From positions 1 to 22,670 of the forward strand of contig CAYXOX010000036.1 in NCBI GenBank assembly GCA_964466745.1: 22,670 bases of DNA, written 5' to 3'. The notes under the pieces were generated by a model. It saw nothing but the letters and a program-made list of their open reading frames with translations. It had not been told where the DNA came from and did not search any database. The translations under genes were made by a program, and so were the position numbers. The stretch's first letter is position 1. The number at the start of each line of letters is the position of its first letter. Positions 8,308-16,372 of the stretch are shown piece after piece. The stretch is from CAYXOX01 sp964466745. GTDB taxonomy: Bacteria; Pseudomonadota; Alphaproteobacteria; Rhodobacterales; Rhodobacteraceae.

Positions 8308-8759
8308 GCCCCGGCCGGAAGATCGAGCATCGCCGAGAACTCCGCTTCGGCCGCCAGCTCCCCGCCGACGCTCGCGCGGCCCTTGAATTTCCATATCTTC
8401 GAGCCACCGCGCAGGGTCTCGATGCGCATTTCGAGCACGTCTCCGGGAATGACCTTGCGGCGGAACTTGGCCTTGTCGATCCCCATGAAGTAGATGAGCA
8501 GTTCGCGGTCGGCCAGATCGCGCGCGACGCCCACCATGACCGCCGAGGTCTGCGCCATCGCCTCGATGATCGTCACGCCCGGCATGATCGGCGTGCCCGG
8601 GAAGTGGCCCTGGAAATGGGGTTCGTTCATCGTGACGTTCTTGATGCCGAGCGCGCTCTTCTCGCCGTCGATCTCGATCACCCTGTCGACGAGCAGGAAC
8701 GGGTACCGGTGCGGCAGGATCCGCTGGATGAGCTGTATGTCGGCGGTGTGCGCGCCCAT
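8304..8759 (-). CDS. fabZ: 3-hydroxyacyl-ACP dehydratase FabZ
   Basis: FabZ dehydrates 3-hydroxyacyl-ACP in fatty acid elongation and competes with LpxA for 3-hydroxyacyl-ACP, so co-expression with lpxA balances membrane phospholipid and lipid A. The 151-residue hotdog-fold protein contains LPHRYPFLLVDR and HFQGHFPGTPIMPGV; His52 and Glu66 fit the catalytic His/Glu pair. The ATG at 8759 is the natural start before the DIQLIQRILPHRYPF core. A 97-base gap separates it from skp, where E. coli has lpxD. Confidence 0.96.
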   Translation of the reverse strand: MGAHTADIQLIQRILPHRYPFLLVDRVIEIDGEKSALGIKNVTMNEPHFQGHFPGTPIMPGVTIIEAMAQTSAVMVGVARDLADRELLIYFMGIDKAKFRRKVIPGDVLEMRIETLRGGSKIWKFKGRASVGGELAAEAEFSAMLDLPAGA

Positions 8760-8823
8760 GTCGAAGATCCCCCGTTGCCGCGTCGCCTCGCTCTAGCAAC
8801 CGCGCCGGGAGGGAGCAAGCCGC

Positions 8824-8850
8824 GCCGCCCCGGCACGCCGGCCGGGCGGC
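8824..8850. terminator. Hairpin between skp and fabZ (no T-run)
   Basis: GCCGCCC at 8824-8830 and GGGCGGC at 8844-8850 are exact inverted repeats, with an inner CGGC/GCCG pair at 8831-8840 extending the stem. It follows the skp stop by a few bases in the direction of transcription. Without a T-run it may slow polymerase, protect upstream mRNA, or be inert. Confidence 0.35.
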
Positions 8851-8856
8851 CCGCGC

Positions 8857-9489
8857 TCATTGCTCCGAAGGCACGAGCGGCGCGTCCTGCGGCTCCGCGG
8901 AGGGCTCTTCGGGCGGCGACGGAGCGCCGGCGCCCTGCGCGCCCAAAGCCGCATCGATGGCGGCGATGGCGGCATCGGTCACGTCGATGGCCCCGAACGC
9001 GACGAAGACCGAGCGCCGGTCGAGGATCACCGCCGCGCCGCGCTCCTGCATCACCTCGGCCAGCACCGGGCGGGTGGCACTCAGGAACTCGGCCTCGGCC
9101 TGCTCGGCGCGCCGCTCGAGCGCAGCCTCCTTGGCGTCCTGCTCGCGCCGCACCCGCTGCACCTTCACGTCGAAGGCATCGGCCAGGGCCCGGAATTCAT
9201 CGATTGGCAGCGATGCGCGCTGCTCGGTGAGCGCGAGTTCCTCGGCGGTGAGTTCCGCCTCGATGCGTCGGTTTTCCGATGCGAGCGCCTGCTGCTGAGC
9301 CTCGATCTCGCGCGCGAGGCGCCTGCCGAGGGCCGAGCGCGCGAGCACCGCCTCGGGATCGATGGTCAGGATCGGGCTGCGCACCGTGATGCCAGGCGCC
9401 TCCTGCGCCGCGGCGTTACCGGCCGGAAGCGCCCCGGTGACCGCGATCGCCAGAGCCAGCCCGGCCGCGCGAGGGGCGAGGCGCAGCAT
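8857..9489 (-). CDS. skp: OmpH/Skp-family periplasmic chaperone
   Basis: Skp-type chaperones hold unfolded outer-membrane proteins in the periplasm on their way to the BAM complex. The 210-residue protein has a Sec signal peptide (residues 1-28, ending NAAA before Gln29). A short strand ILTIDPEAVL follows, then a long charged coiled coil from about 50 to 130 (RLAREIEAQQQALASENRR through REQDAKEAALERR). GAAVILDRRSVFVAFGAIDVT forms the rest of the OmpH core. The Pro/Glu-rich tail of about 30 residues is poorly conserved. The gene starts 4 bases after the bamA stop, fitting its partner role. Confidence 0.88.
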   Translation of the reverse strand: MLRLAPRAAGLALAIAVTGALPAGNAAAQEAPGITVRSPILTIDPEAVLARSALGRRLAREIEAQQQALASENRRIEAELTAEELALTEQRASLPIDEFRALADAFDVKVQRVRREQDAKEAALERRAEQAEAEFLSATRPVLAEVMQERGAAVILDRRSVFVAFGAIDVTDAAIAAIDAALGAQGAGAPSPPEEPSAEPQDAPLVPSEQ

Positions 9490-9493
9490 GGGC

Positions 9494-11764
9494 TCAGAAG
9501 GTGGTCGAGATCGTCAGGTCGAAGTTCTGCGGCCGGTCGAACTCCTCGAATTCGAGCGCCTCGGTGAAGTTGAAGCGCAGCGGGCCGATGGGCGTGCTCC
9601 AGAAGATCGAGAAGCCCACCACGGAGCGGGCCGTGAAATCCTCGTAGAGCACGTTGGCGCCGCCGGTTTCCTCCAGCCCCCAGACCGAGCCGATGTCGAA
9701 GAAGACACCGCCGGTGATGCCGTATTCCTCCGGCAGCCCGATGGGGAAATCGGCCTCGAAGCGCGCCACGGCGAAGTAGTTGCCGCCGAGCGCATCGTCG
9801 GTGTCCGCGTCGCGGGGGCCGATGCCGCCGGGCTCGAAGCCGCGCATGATGCGCGATCCGAGGAAGTAACGGTCCGTCACCCGGCTGGCGCCCTCGTTGT
9901 AGATCAGCGCGCCGCCCTCCAGCGTGGCCCGCAGCGTGATCTCCTCGTTGAAGATGCTGCGCTCGGCGCCGACGAGGGCGGAGGTCTGCGCATACTGCAC
10001 GTCTTCCCCGACCCCGAAATCCTGCCCGAAGCGCAGCACGACCCCGGTTTCCGGGAGCAGGCCCGAACGGCGGTTGTCGAAGCTGTAGCGGTAGCCGAGA
10101 CCGCCCACGACGACCTGCCCGAGATCCGCCTCCTGTTTGATCAGCGTGCTGGCGTCGTCGTTGACCCCGGTGATGTCGGTGGCGTCGGCGAAGGCGCGCA
10201 GGGTCATCCGGCCGTTCTCGCTCACCGGGAAGGAGAACGAGGGCGCGAAGCGCAGCGTCTCGGTATCGTAGAGCGCGTTCAGGTTGTCCGTGGTGCGGTA
10301 GGCGAAGGCCAGCGAGGCCGCCACGTCGCGCCCGAGGAAATACGGCTCGGTGAACGAGAAGGTGAACTGCCGGTTGTCCTCACCGGAGTTGATGCCGAAG
10401 CTCAGCGCCTGCCCGCGCCCGAGGAAGTTGCGCTCCGAGAAGCTCGCGACGAGCGCGAAACCGGCCTCGGTGGAGAAGTTGCCGCCGAAGGAAAGGGAGC
10501 CCGTGGGCTGCTCCTGCACGTCCACGTCGACCACGACCTGGCTGGGCGTCGACCCCTCGCGCGCGGTCACGTCGGTGGAGGAGAAGAACCCGAGCGCGCG
10601 GATGCGCTCGGCGCTGGCACGGATCTCGCGCGGGTTGAAGGGATCGCCCTCCACGATGTCGAATTCGCGGCGCACGACCCTGTCGAGCGTGGTCGTGTTG
10701 CCCTCTATGTCGATCCGCTCCACGAAGATGCGGGGGCCCCGCGAGAGCACGAACTCCAGGTCGAGCGTGAGCTCGCGATCGTTGCGCGTGACCCTCGGCT
10801 CGGCACGAACGAAATCGAGCCCGTCTCGCAGCGCGCGCCGCTCGAGCCGGGTGATCGTGTTGTCGACGGCGACGGGGGAGTAAACGTCCCCTGTCCGCGC
10901 GGCCAGTTCGCCCTGGTAGCCCTCCGCGTCCACGTCGGGCAGGTCCGAGGTCACGCTCACCTCGCCGATGCGGAACTGTTGGCCCTCGCGCAGCTGGAAC
11001 GTCACGAGGAACGCGTCGCGCTCTTCCGTCAGGGCCACGTCGACCGAGAGCACCTCGAAATCCACGTAGCCGCGGGCACGGTAGAAGTCGGTCAGCAACT
11101 GCCGGTCGAAGGCGATACGGTCCTCGAGGAAGGTGTCGCGCCGCACGAGGGTGCGCAGCAGCCCGGCCTGCTTCGTTTCGAGCTCCCGCCGGAGCCGCCG
11201 CTCGGAGTAGGAGCGGTTGCCCACGAAGCTGATCCGCTCGATCTCCACGAGCCCGCCCTCGAACACTTCGAAGACCAGATCGACCCGGTTGTCGGCGCGG
11301 CGGATGATCCGCGGGGTCACCGTGGCAGCCAGCCTGCCCTGCTGGGCATAGGCGGCGGTGATCGCCTCGGCATCCGCCTCGGCCGTGGCCGGGGTGTAGA
11401 CCCGCCGCGGCGTGGAGGACACCACGCGCAGCAGATCGTCGTCGGAGAGCCGGCGGTTGCCCTCGAAGACGACCCGGTTGACGGTGGGAAACTCCTCGAC
11501 GCGGATCACGAGCGTGCCGCCGCGCGGCTCGATCTCCACGCGCTCGAAAAGCCCGCTTTCCCGGATACGCTGGCCGGCGGCGTTGAGCTCCGCCGCGCTC
11601 ACCGTCGCCCCTGGCTGGATGCCGGCGAACGCCGTGATGGTCGCCGCCTCGATCCGCTGGTTGCCCTCCACCGCGAAACCCGAGAAGCGGAAATCCTGCG
11701 CCGAGGCAGCAAGCGGGGCAGAAGCGAGCGCAAGTGCCGCGACCAGCCTCACCATCGGGAGCAT
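9494..11764 (-). CDS. bamA: Outer membrane protein assembly factor BamA
   Basis: BamA is the Omp85 core of the BAM complex that inserts beta-barrel proteins into the outer membrane. From the chosen start the protein has 756 residues: a signal peptide ending LAASA before Gln23, five POTRA domains (about 24-415, e.g. FSGFAVEGNQRIEAATI, ISFVGNRSYSERRL), and a 16-strand barrel. SFSERNFLGRGQAL and IMRGFEPGGIGPRD (the RGF loop-6 motif) are diagnostic, and the C terminus ends in Phe as outer-membrane proteins do. The start at 11764 has GAAGG upstream and gives a compact signal peptide; an ATG at 11818 in the same frame is a real alternative. Candidate promoters lie at 11857-11921. Confidence 0.95.
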   Translation of the reverse strand: MLPMVRLVAALALASAPLAASAQDFRFSGFAVEGNQRIEAATITAFAGIQPGATVSAAELNAAGQRIRESGLFERVEIEPRGGTLVIRVEEFPTVNRVVFEGNRRLSDDDLLRVVSSTPRRVYTPATAEADAEAITAAYAQQGRLAATVTPRIIRRADNRVDLVFEVFEGGLVEIERISFVGNRSYSERRLRRELETKQAGLLRTLVRRDTFLEDRIAFDRQLLTDFYRARGYVDFEVLSVDVALTEERDAFLVTFQLREGQQFRIGEVSVTSDLPDVDAEGYQGELAARTGDVYSPVAVDNTITRLERRALRDGLDFVRAEPRVTRNDRELTLDLEFVLSRGPRIFVERIDIEGNTTTLDRVVRREFDIVEGDPFNPREIRASAERIRALGFFSSTDVTAREGSTPSQVVVDVDVQEQPTGSLSFGGNFSTEAGFALVASFSERNFLGRGQALSFGINSGEDNRQFTFSFTEPYFLGRDVAASLAFAYRTTDNLNALYDTETLRFAPSFSFPVSENGRMTLRAFADATDITGVNDDASTLIKQEADLGQVVVGGLGYRYSFDNRRSGLLPETGVVLRFGQDFGVGEDVQYAQTSALVGAERSIFNEEITLRATLEGGALIYNEGASRVTDRYFLGSRIMRGFEPGGIGPRDADTDDALGGNYFAVARFEADFPIGLPEEYGITGGVFFDIGSVWGLEETGGANVLYEDFTARSVVGFSIFWSTPIGPLRFNFTEALEFEEFDRPQNFDLTISTTF

Positions 11765-11856
11765 CCGTGCCTTCGAAACGCTGCGGCCTGACGCCGGCCT
11801 CCACCAAAGAACGCGCATTTTATCCCCAGTCCGAAAGCCGCCGCAAATCACTGATC

Positions 11857-11885
11857 TGCCTAGCGGGATCGTCACGACATGTCAA
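11857..11885 (-). promoter_or_regulatory. Candidate sigma-70 promoter upstream of bamA
   Basis: On the minus strand TTGACA (11885-11880) is a perfect -35 hexamer, followed after 17 bases by TAGGCA (11862-11857), a poor -10. The 8-base palindrome GACATGTC overlaps the -35. It sits about 90 bases before the chosen bamA start. Confidence 0.35.
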
Positions 11886-11896
11886 AATGTCCCCGC

Positions 11897-11921
11897 ATGG
11901 GGAAAACGCTTATCGCGCAAG
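11897..11921 (-). promoter_or_regulatory. Candidate RpoH (heat-shock)-type promoter upstream of bamA
   Basis: On the minus strand CTTGCG (11921-11916) is followed after 13 bases by CCCCAT (11902-11897), close to the E. coli sigma-32 pattern CTTGAA-N13-CCCCAT. The CCCCAT is also part of the inverted repeat TCCCC-GCAT-GGGGA at 11890-11903. Envelope-stress or heat control of bamA would make sense, but the second half of the -35 deviates. Confidence 0.35.
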
Positions 11922-11960
11922 TGTTGCGCCTTGGCGGTGCTTCGGGGTGTTCGGGCGCGC

Positions 11961-11981
11961 GCGCGGCGGCATGCGCCGCGC
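11961..11981. terminator. GC-rich hairpin after the small membrane ORF
   Basis: GCGCGGCG (11961-11968) pairs perfectly with CGCCGCGC (11974-11981) over a 5-base loop. It begins a few bases downstream of the small ORF stop at 11988 and before the bamA promoter candidates. No T-run follows. It could partly separate the pyrH-rseP part of the operon from bamA-lpxB. Confidence 0.4.
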
Positions 11982-11987
11982 CTTGGA

Positions 11988-12143
11988 CTAGAACGAGCCG
12001 ATGTGCGCGGCGAAAAGCCAGGCGCCCATGCCCAGCGCGGCGCCGAGCGCGGCAGCATAGACCAGCCGGTCCCAGCTCAGACCGACGATCAGCGAAAGGC
12101 CGCGAATACCATCGCGAAGCGCGTCCATGGCGGAAGTCCACAT
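11988..12143 (-). CDS. Small single-pass or double-pass membrane protein, hypothetical
   Basis: The frame from the ATG at 12143 encodes 51 residues starting MWTSAMDALRDGIRGL and ending FAAHIGSF. The segment from about residue 16 to 47 is hydrophobic (LSLIVGLSW, then RLVYAAALGAALGMGAWLFAA), suggesting one long or two short membrane helices. The ribosome site is weak (GGAA just upstream), and a second ATG at 12128 is possible. The family is not known to me. It lies between rseP and bamA on the same strand and could be an envelope accessory protein. Support is frame, composition and context only. Confidence 0.5.
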   Translation of the reverse strand: MWTSAMDALRDGIRGLSLIVGLSWDRLVYAAALGAALGMGAWLFAAHIGSF

Positions 12144-12229
12144 TGTTCCGACGTGCTCTTGCCCGGCGAACGTGGCGGATTTGTGGCGGCATGGTGGCGC
12201 CTGCGCGGCGCGGCGCCGTGCGCCACGCC

Positions 12230-13573
12230 TCAGGGGCAGAAGATGTCGGTGGCCACCGCGAAGAGCATCAGGCTCAGGATGAAGGTAAGCCCGGCGCCCA
12301 TGAGGATCTGCAGCGCGCGCTGCGAGGGAGGCCGCCCTGCCACGGCCTCGTAGGCATAAAACACCAGATGCCCACCGTCGAGGATGGGGATCGGAAAGAG
12401 GTTCAGCAGGCCGACCGCCGTGGAGAGCACCGCCACGAACCAGATGAACGCGAGCACGCCCTGGCTGGCCATGGCGCCGGATGTCTCGGCGATTCCGATC
12501 GGGCCGGAGAGGTTGCACGAGCTGATCGCCCCGGTGATCATGTGCCACAGACCCGAAATCGAGGACGTGATGATGAACCACGTCTGCCCCACGCCGCCCC
12601 ACAGCGCGGTCAGCGGGCCGGGGCTGGCGGTGGCCGCGGTGAAGAAGAAATCGCCCGTGACGCCAATGAGCCAGCGGGTCTCGAAGCCGCCTTCCGGGCG
12701 TGGCAGGTCCGTTCGGCGCGGGGCGACGGCGAACTGCAACTCCTCGCCGTTGCGCCACACGTCGAAGACGAGCGCCCGCCCCTCGCTTTCGGCGACGGTG
12801 CGCGCCATCTGGGCGAAGCTCGCCACCGGCACACCGTCAATGGCCGTCACGACGTCGCCCACGCGCATCTCCACGTCGAGCGCGGCGGACTGGGGCGAGA
12901 GCGAGCGCACCAGCGGCGGCTGGGGATGGGGCCCCTGCACGACGATTTCCTCGCCGTCGCGGCGCACGCGATAGGCCATCGCCATGGTATCGGGCAGTTC
13001 CTCGAGGAAGGCGCCGAGGCCCTCGCGGTTCGGCGCCCGCTCTCCCGCTATGGCCAGGATCTGGTCGCCCGGCTGCAACTCGTTGACATAGGCCGGCGGC
13101 AGCGGCGCGATACCCTCGATGGTCAGCGGGTCCACCGCCTCGCCCCGCGCGAAGAGCACGGCGGCGAAAACGAGAATCGAGAGACCGAAATTGAAGATCG
13201 GGCCGGCCGCCACGGTGGCCGACCGCGCCCAGAGCGGCGCGGCATGCATCGTATGGCGCAGCTCCTCGCTGTTCATTGCGGCGAGCGCGTCTTCATCGGC
13301 CTTCGCAGAGGCGCCGTCGGCATCGCCCTTGAACTTGACGTAGCCGCCGAAGGGCAGCGCGGCGATCTGCCAGCGCGTGCCGCGCCGGTCCACCCGGGAC
13401 GCCAGGACGGGGCCGAACCCGATCGAGAACACCTCCGCCTCGATCCCTGTCCAGCGTCCGACGATGTAGTGGCCATACTCGTGCACCGCCACGATGACCG
13501 AAAGGGCCACCACGAAGAATGCCAGCGTGTAGGCGAGCCCGCCCATGCCTGCGATCAGCGAAGGAATGTCCAA
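12230..13573 (-). CDS. rseP: Site-2 intramembrane zinc metalloprotease RseP
   Basis: RseP-type proteases cut membrane-bound anti-sigma factors and signal-peptide remnants within the inner membrane. The 447-residue protein has the zinc motif HEYGH at 31-35 in the first helix, GFGPVLAS and PFGGYVKFKGD, and two PDZ-like domains (about 160-220 and 225-290). NLSGPIGIA and the second metal motif LDG at 398-400 (NLFPIPILDGGHL) follow, then a last membrane helix. The start is a TTG at 13573, chosen because it precedes the conserved first helix and follows a purine-rich AGGGCAG; the in-frame ATG at 13546 would shorten the N terminus by 9 residues. It lies between dxr and the bamA segment. Confidence 0.94.
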   Translation of the reverse strand: MDIPSLIAGMGGLAYTLAFFVVALSVIVAVHEYGHYIVGRWTGIEAEVFSIGFGPVLASRVDRRGTRWQIAALPFGGYVKFKGDADGASAKADEDALAAMNSEELRHTMHAAPLWARSATVAAGPIFNFGLSILVFAAVLFARGEAVDPLTIEGIAPLPPAYVNELQPGDQILAIAGERAPNREGLGAFLEELPDTMAMAYRVRRDGEEIVVQGPHPQPPLVRSLSPQSAALDVEMRVGDVVTAIDGVPVASFAQMARTVAESEGRALVFDVWRNGEELQFAVAPRRTDLPRPEGGFETRWLIGVTGDFFFTAATASPGPLTALWGGVGQTWFIITSSISGLWHMITGAISSCNLSGPIGIAETSGAMASQGVLAFIWFVAVLSTAVGLLNLFPIPILDGGHLVFYAYEAVAGRPPSQRALQILMGAGLTFILSLMLFAVATDIFCP

Positions 13574-13654
13574 GCTGCCCTGCCCCCGTGTTCTACCGGC
13601 GCCGTTGCGCCCGCGCCGGCCGAACCGTGCACCGCCGCGCGCCTGCCTGCCTTG

Positions 13655-14823
13655 TCATCCGGCCGCGATCAGGCGCGCCGCACAGTCCCGGGCCATTTGG
13701 TCCGCTGCCTCGACGTTATCAAGGCTTATCTCGGCATTTCCGAGGCGCTCGCGGGCAAACATCTCGTCGAGCACGCCTTCCACCACCTGCGCCATGGCGA
13801 GAAACCCGATCTCGCCGGCGATGAAGCCATCGAGCGCACGCTCCTTGGCGGCGTTGAACACCGCACCGGCCAAGCCGCCCTCGGCCATGACCCGCCGCGC
13901 GAGTCCGAGGGCCGGGTAACGCTCCTCGTCGGGCGCGATGAAGTTGAGCCGTCCGATGCTCGCAAGATCGAGCCGCGCCACCGGCAGATCCGCCCTTTCG
14001 GGCCAGTTGAGCGCGTATCCGATCGCGTGCCGCATGTCGGGCGGGCCGACATGGGCCATGAGCGCTCCGTCGCGGAAGCCGACCAGCGCGTGAACCAGGG
14101 ATTCGGGGTGCACGATGACCTCGATTCGCTCGGGCTCGATACCGAAATATTCGCGCGTTTCAATCACTTCGAGCGACTTGTTGAACATGGAGGCGCTGTC
14201 GATGGTGATGCGCTGGCCCATGGCCCAGTTGGGGTGATCGGAGGCTTCGGCGAGGGTCGCATGGCGCAGCCGCTCCTTCGGCCAGTCGCGGAAGGCGCCG
14301 CCCGACGCGGTGATCACGATGCGCTCCACCGCCTCGGGCTCTTCGCCCACAAGCGCCTGGAAGATCGCAGAATGCTCGCTGTCCACCGGCAGCACCCGGG
14401 CGCCATGGGCCCGGGCCGTCTCCATCACCAGCTTGCCGGCGCAGACGAGCGATTCCTTGTTGGCCAGGGCCAGTGTCGCCCCCTGGCGCAGCGCGGCAAG
14501 GCCCGGCGCGAGACCCGCCGCGCCCACGATGGCCGACATCACCCAGTCCGCGGGGCGGGCAGCGGCCTCGACGAGCGCGCCGGGGCCCGCCGCCACGGCA
14601 ATGCCGCTTCCGGCAAGGCGCTCGGCAAGGTCGGGCAGGCAGTCCTCGTGGGCGGTCACGGCAAGTTCCGCGCGCAGGCGGCGCGCATCCTCGGCGAGCT
14701 GCGCGGTGTTGCGCCCGCCGGTCAGGGCAACCACGTCGAACCGTTCGGGATCGCGGGCGATCAGATCGATCGTGTTCTGCCGATCGAGCCCGTCGCCCCA
14801 AGGATCGACACGCGGCGGCCCAT
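13655..14823 (-). CDS. dxr: 1-deoxy-D-xylulose 5-phosphate reductoisomerase, frameshifted in this sequence
   Basis: Dxr makes 2-C-methyl-D-erythritol 4-phosphate, the committed MEP-pathway step supplying the isoprenoids used by UppS upstream. The ATG at 14823 shares its A with the cdsA stop (TGATG). The frame starts MGRRVSILGATGSIG, the NADPH site, then runs into a stop as RTRSI. Adding one base near 14778-14782 gives GQNTIDLIARDPERFDVVALTGGRN and joins the rest, for 389 residues, a normal length. The catalytic segments NKESLVCAGK, PVDSEHSAIFQ, IDSASMFNKSLE and VIVHPESLVHALV are intact. A lost G in CTGGCCG on the plus strand would explain it. Because the gene is normally essential, a sequencing or assembly error is likelier than a real pseudogene. 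Confidence 0.9.
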
Positions 14824-15596
14824 CAGAAGGCCACCCCGGGCACGTCGAACACGTAGGCGGCCGCCAGCATGAAGAGCGCGCCGCCGAGCACGCCGTCGAA
14901 CCTGTCGAACAGGCCGCCGTGGCCGGGCAGGATCGCCGAGCTGTCCTTCACCTCGAAGCGGCGCTTGAGCGCGCTCTCGGCGATGTCGCCCATCTGGCTT
15001 GCAAAACTCACGAGCACGGAAATCCAGATAACCTGCCAGCCGGCCCCGGAGAAGGCCGTGAACGCCGCACCCCAGCCCGCCACGATGCCGGCCCATGTCT
15101 TGCTCGGGCTGATCGCGGGCCAGAAGCGCCGCCCGCCGATGGCACGGCCGGCGAAGTAGCCGGCCATGTCCGTGGCCACGATCACGGCGAGCAGCCACAG
15201 GATCCAGACGAATCCATAAGTCTCGCGGAAGGTCACGAGGCCCCAGCCGGCCATCACGATGCCCAGCGCATAGACGAGAAACACCCACCGCCCCCGCGGC
15301 AGAACCAGCGCGCCCAGCAGCGGGATCAGCAGGAAGAGCGCCAGCCCCCGCGGATCCACGATGGTGAACATGCCCGAAAGAACCGATGCGGTCAGCGCCG
15401 CGAGCAGCACCGCGCGTTGCGCTCCCTGCGGATGGATGATGACGGACAGCTCCCAGATCATCACCGCGGTCACGAAGACCGCGAGCATCTGGAACCAGAC
15501 GCCCCCGAGCACGACCCCCGAAAGCCCAAGCGCCGCGATCACCCCGCCGGTGGCAAGCCGGGTGGCAAGATCCGACCAGCGCGGATCGGCGGTCAT
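14823..15596 (-). CDS. cdsA: Phosphatidate cytidylyltransferase
   Basis: CdsA makes CDP-diacylglycerol from phosphatidate and CTP in the inner membrane, the precursor of bacterial phospholipids. The 257-residue protein has about seven or eight hydrophobic segments and the C-terminal family signature from SALKRRFEVKD to PGHGGLFDRFDG, which matches the CDP-alcohol cytidylyltransferase pattern including its DRxD. TDMAGYFAGRAIGG and SPSKTWAG are also typical. The ATG at 15596 overlaps the uppS stop (ATGA), and its own stop overlaps the dxr start. Confidence 0.95.
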   Translation of the reverse strand: MTADPRWSDLATRLATGGVIAALGLSGVVLGGVWFQMLAVFVTAVMIWELSVIIHPQGAQRAVLLAALTASVLSGMFTIVDPRGLALFLLIPLLGALVLPRGRWVFLVYALGIVMAGWGLVTFRETYGFVWILWLLAVIVATDMAGYFAGRAIGGRRFWPAISPSKTWAGIVAGWGAAFTAFSGAGWQVIWISVLVSFASQMGDIAESALKRRFEVKDSSAILPGHGGLFDRFDGVLGGALFMLAAAYVFDVPGVAF

Positions 15597-16318
15597 CCGG
15601 GGACGGCACCGAAGCGGCGCTCGCGCTCCTTGAAGGAGGCGAGCACGGCCTCGAACTCGGCCCGGCCGAAATCGGGCCACAGCGTGTCCACGAACTCGTA
15701 TTCCGAGTAGGCGGATTGCCAGAGAAGGAAATTGGAGATCCGCGCCTCGCCGGAGGTGCGGATCACCAGATCGGGATCGGGCAGCACGCAGGTATCGAGG
15801 AAGCGGGCCAGCGTCTCGGCGTCCACGTCGCGCGGGTTGAGGCGGCCGGCGGCAACCTCGTGAGCGAGGCGCCGGGTGGCCCGGGCCACCTCGTCCCGCC
15901 CGCCGTAGTTGAGCGCGACGGTCAGGTGCACCTTCTCGTTGCCGGCGGTGAGCAGCTCGAGCTCGTCCATCAGCGCCACCAGCTTTTCGTCGAGGCGGAT
16001 GCGGTCGCCGATGAAGCGCACGCGCACGCCTTCGCGCATCAGCGCGCGCGCCTCGCGGGCGATGTAGCGGCGAAAGAGGCTCATCAGCCCCGCGACCTCG
16101 GCCTGGGTGCGTTTCCAGTTCTCGGTGGAGAAGGCGAAGATCGTCAGGTAGCGGATGCCGAGATCCGGGCAGGCCTCGACGATCTCGCGCACCCGCCGCG
16201 CGCCCATGTGATGCCCGTAGAGGCGGGGCCGGCCCCGGGCCTGGGCCCATCGGCCGTTGCCGTCCATGATCACGGCAACGTGCCGGGGCCCGGCGGGCCG
16301 AGGGGTGGTGGGCGCCAT
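15593..16318 (-). CDS. uppS: Undecaprenyl diphosphate synthase (cis-prenyltransferase)
   Basis: UppS condenses isopentenyl diphosphate with farnesyl diphosphate to the C55 lipid carrier for peptidoglycan and O-antigen. The 241-residue protein has HVAVIMDGNGRWA with the catalytic Asp19, YLTIFAFSTENWKR, and the C-terminal signature RTSGEARISNFLLWQSAYSE followed by LWPDF. The ATG at 16318 gives a short extension before the conserved core. The stop overlaps cdsA. 54 bases separate it from frr upstream. Confidence 0.96.
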   Translation of the reverse strand: MAPTTPRPAGPRHVAVIMDGNGRWAQARGRPRLYGHHMGARRVREIVEACPDLGIRYLTIFAFSTENWKRTQAEVAGLMSLFRRYIAREARALMREGVRVRFIGDRIRLDEKLVALMDELELLTAGNEKVHLTVALNYGGRDEVARATRRLAHEVAAGRLNPRDVDAETLARFLDTCVLPDPDLVIRTSGEARISNFLLWQSAYSEYEFVDTLWPDFGRAEFEAVLASFKERERRFGAVPG

Positions 16319-16372
16319 GGCGGGGATTTTCCTCTGCTCGGCGGCAGCGCCCCTGCGGGCCTGCCGGTAGGG

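Noticed and set aside
9362..11791. Very long open frame (809 codons) on the plus strand opposite bamA
   Set aside because: It mirrors bamA codons in high-GC DNA; its composition is low-complexity His/Asp/Glu/Arg with no family motif, and bamA is certain.
11879..14872. Open frame of 997 codons on the plus strand opposite rseP and dxr
   Set aside because: Antisense shadow of two well-identified genes, with no recognisable domain.
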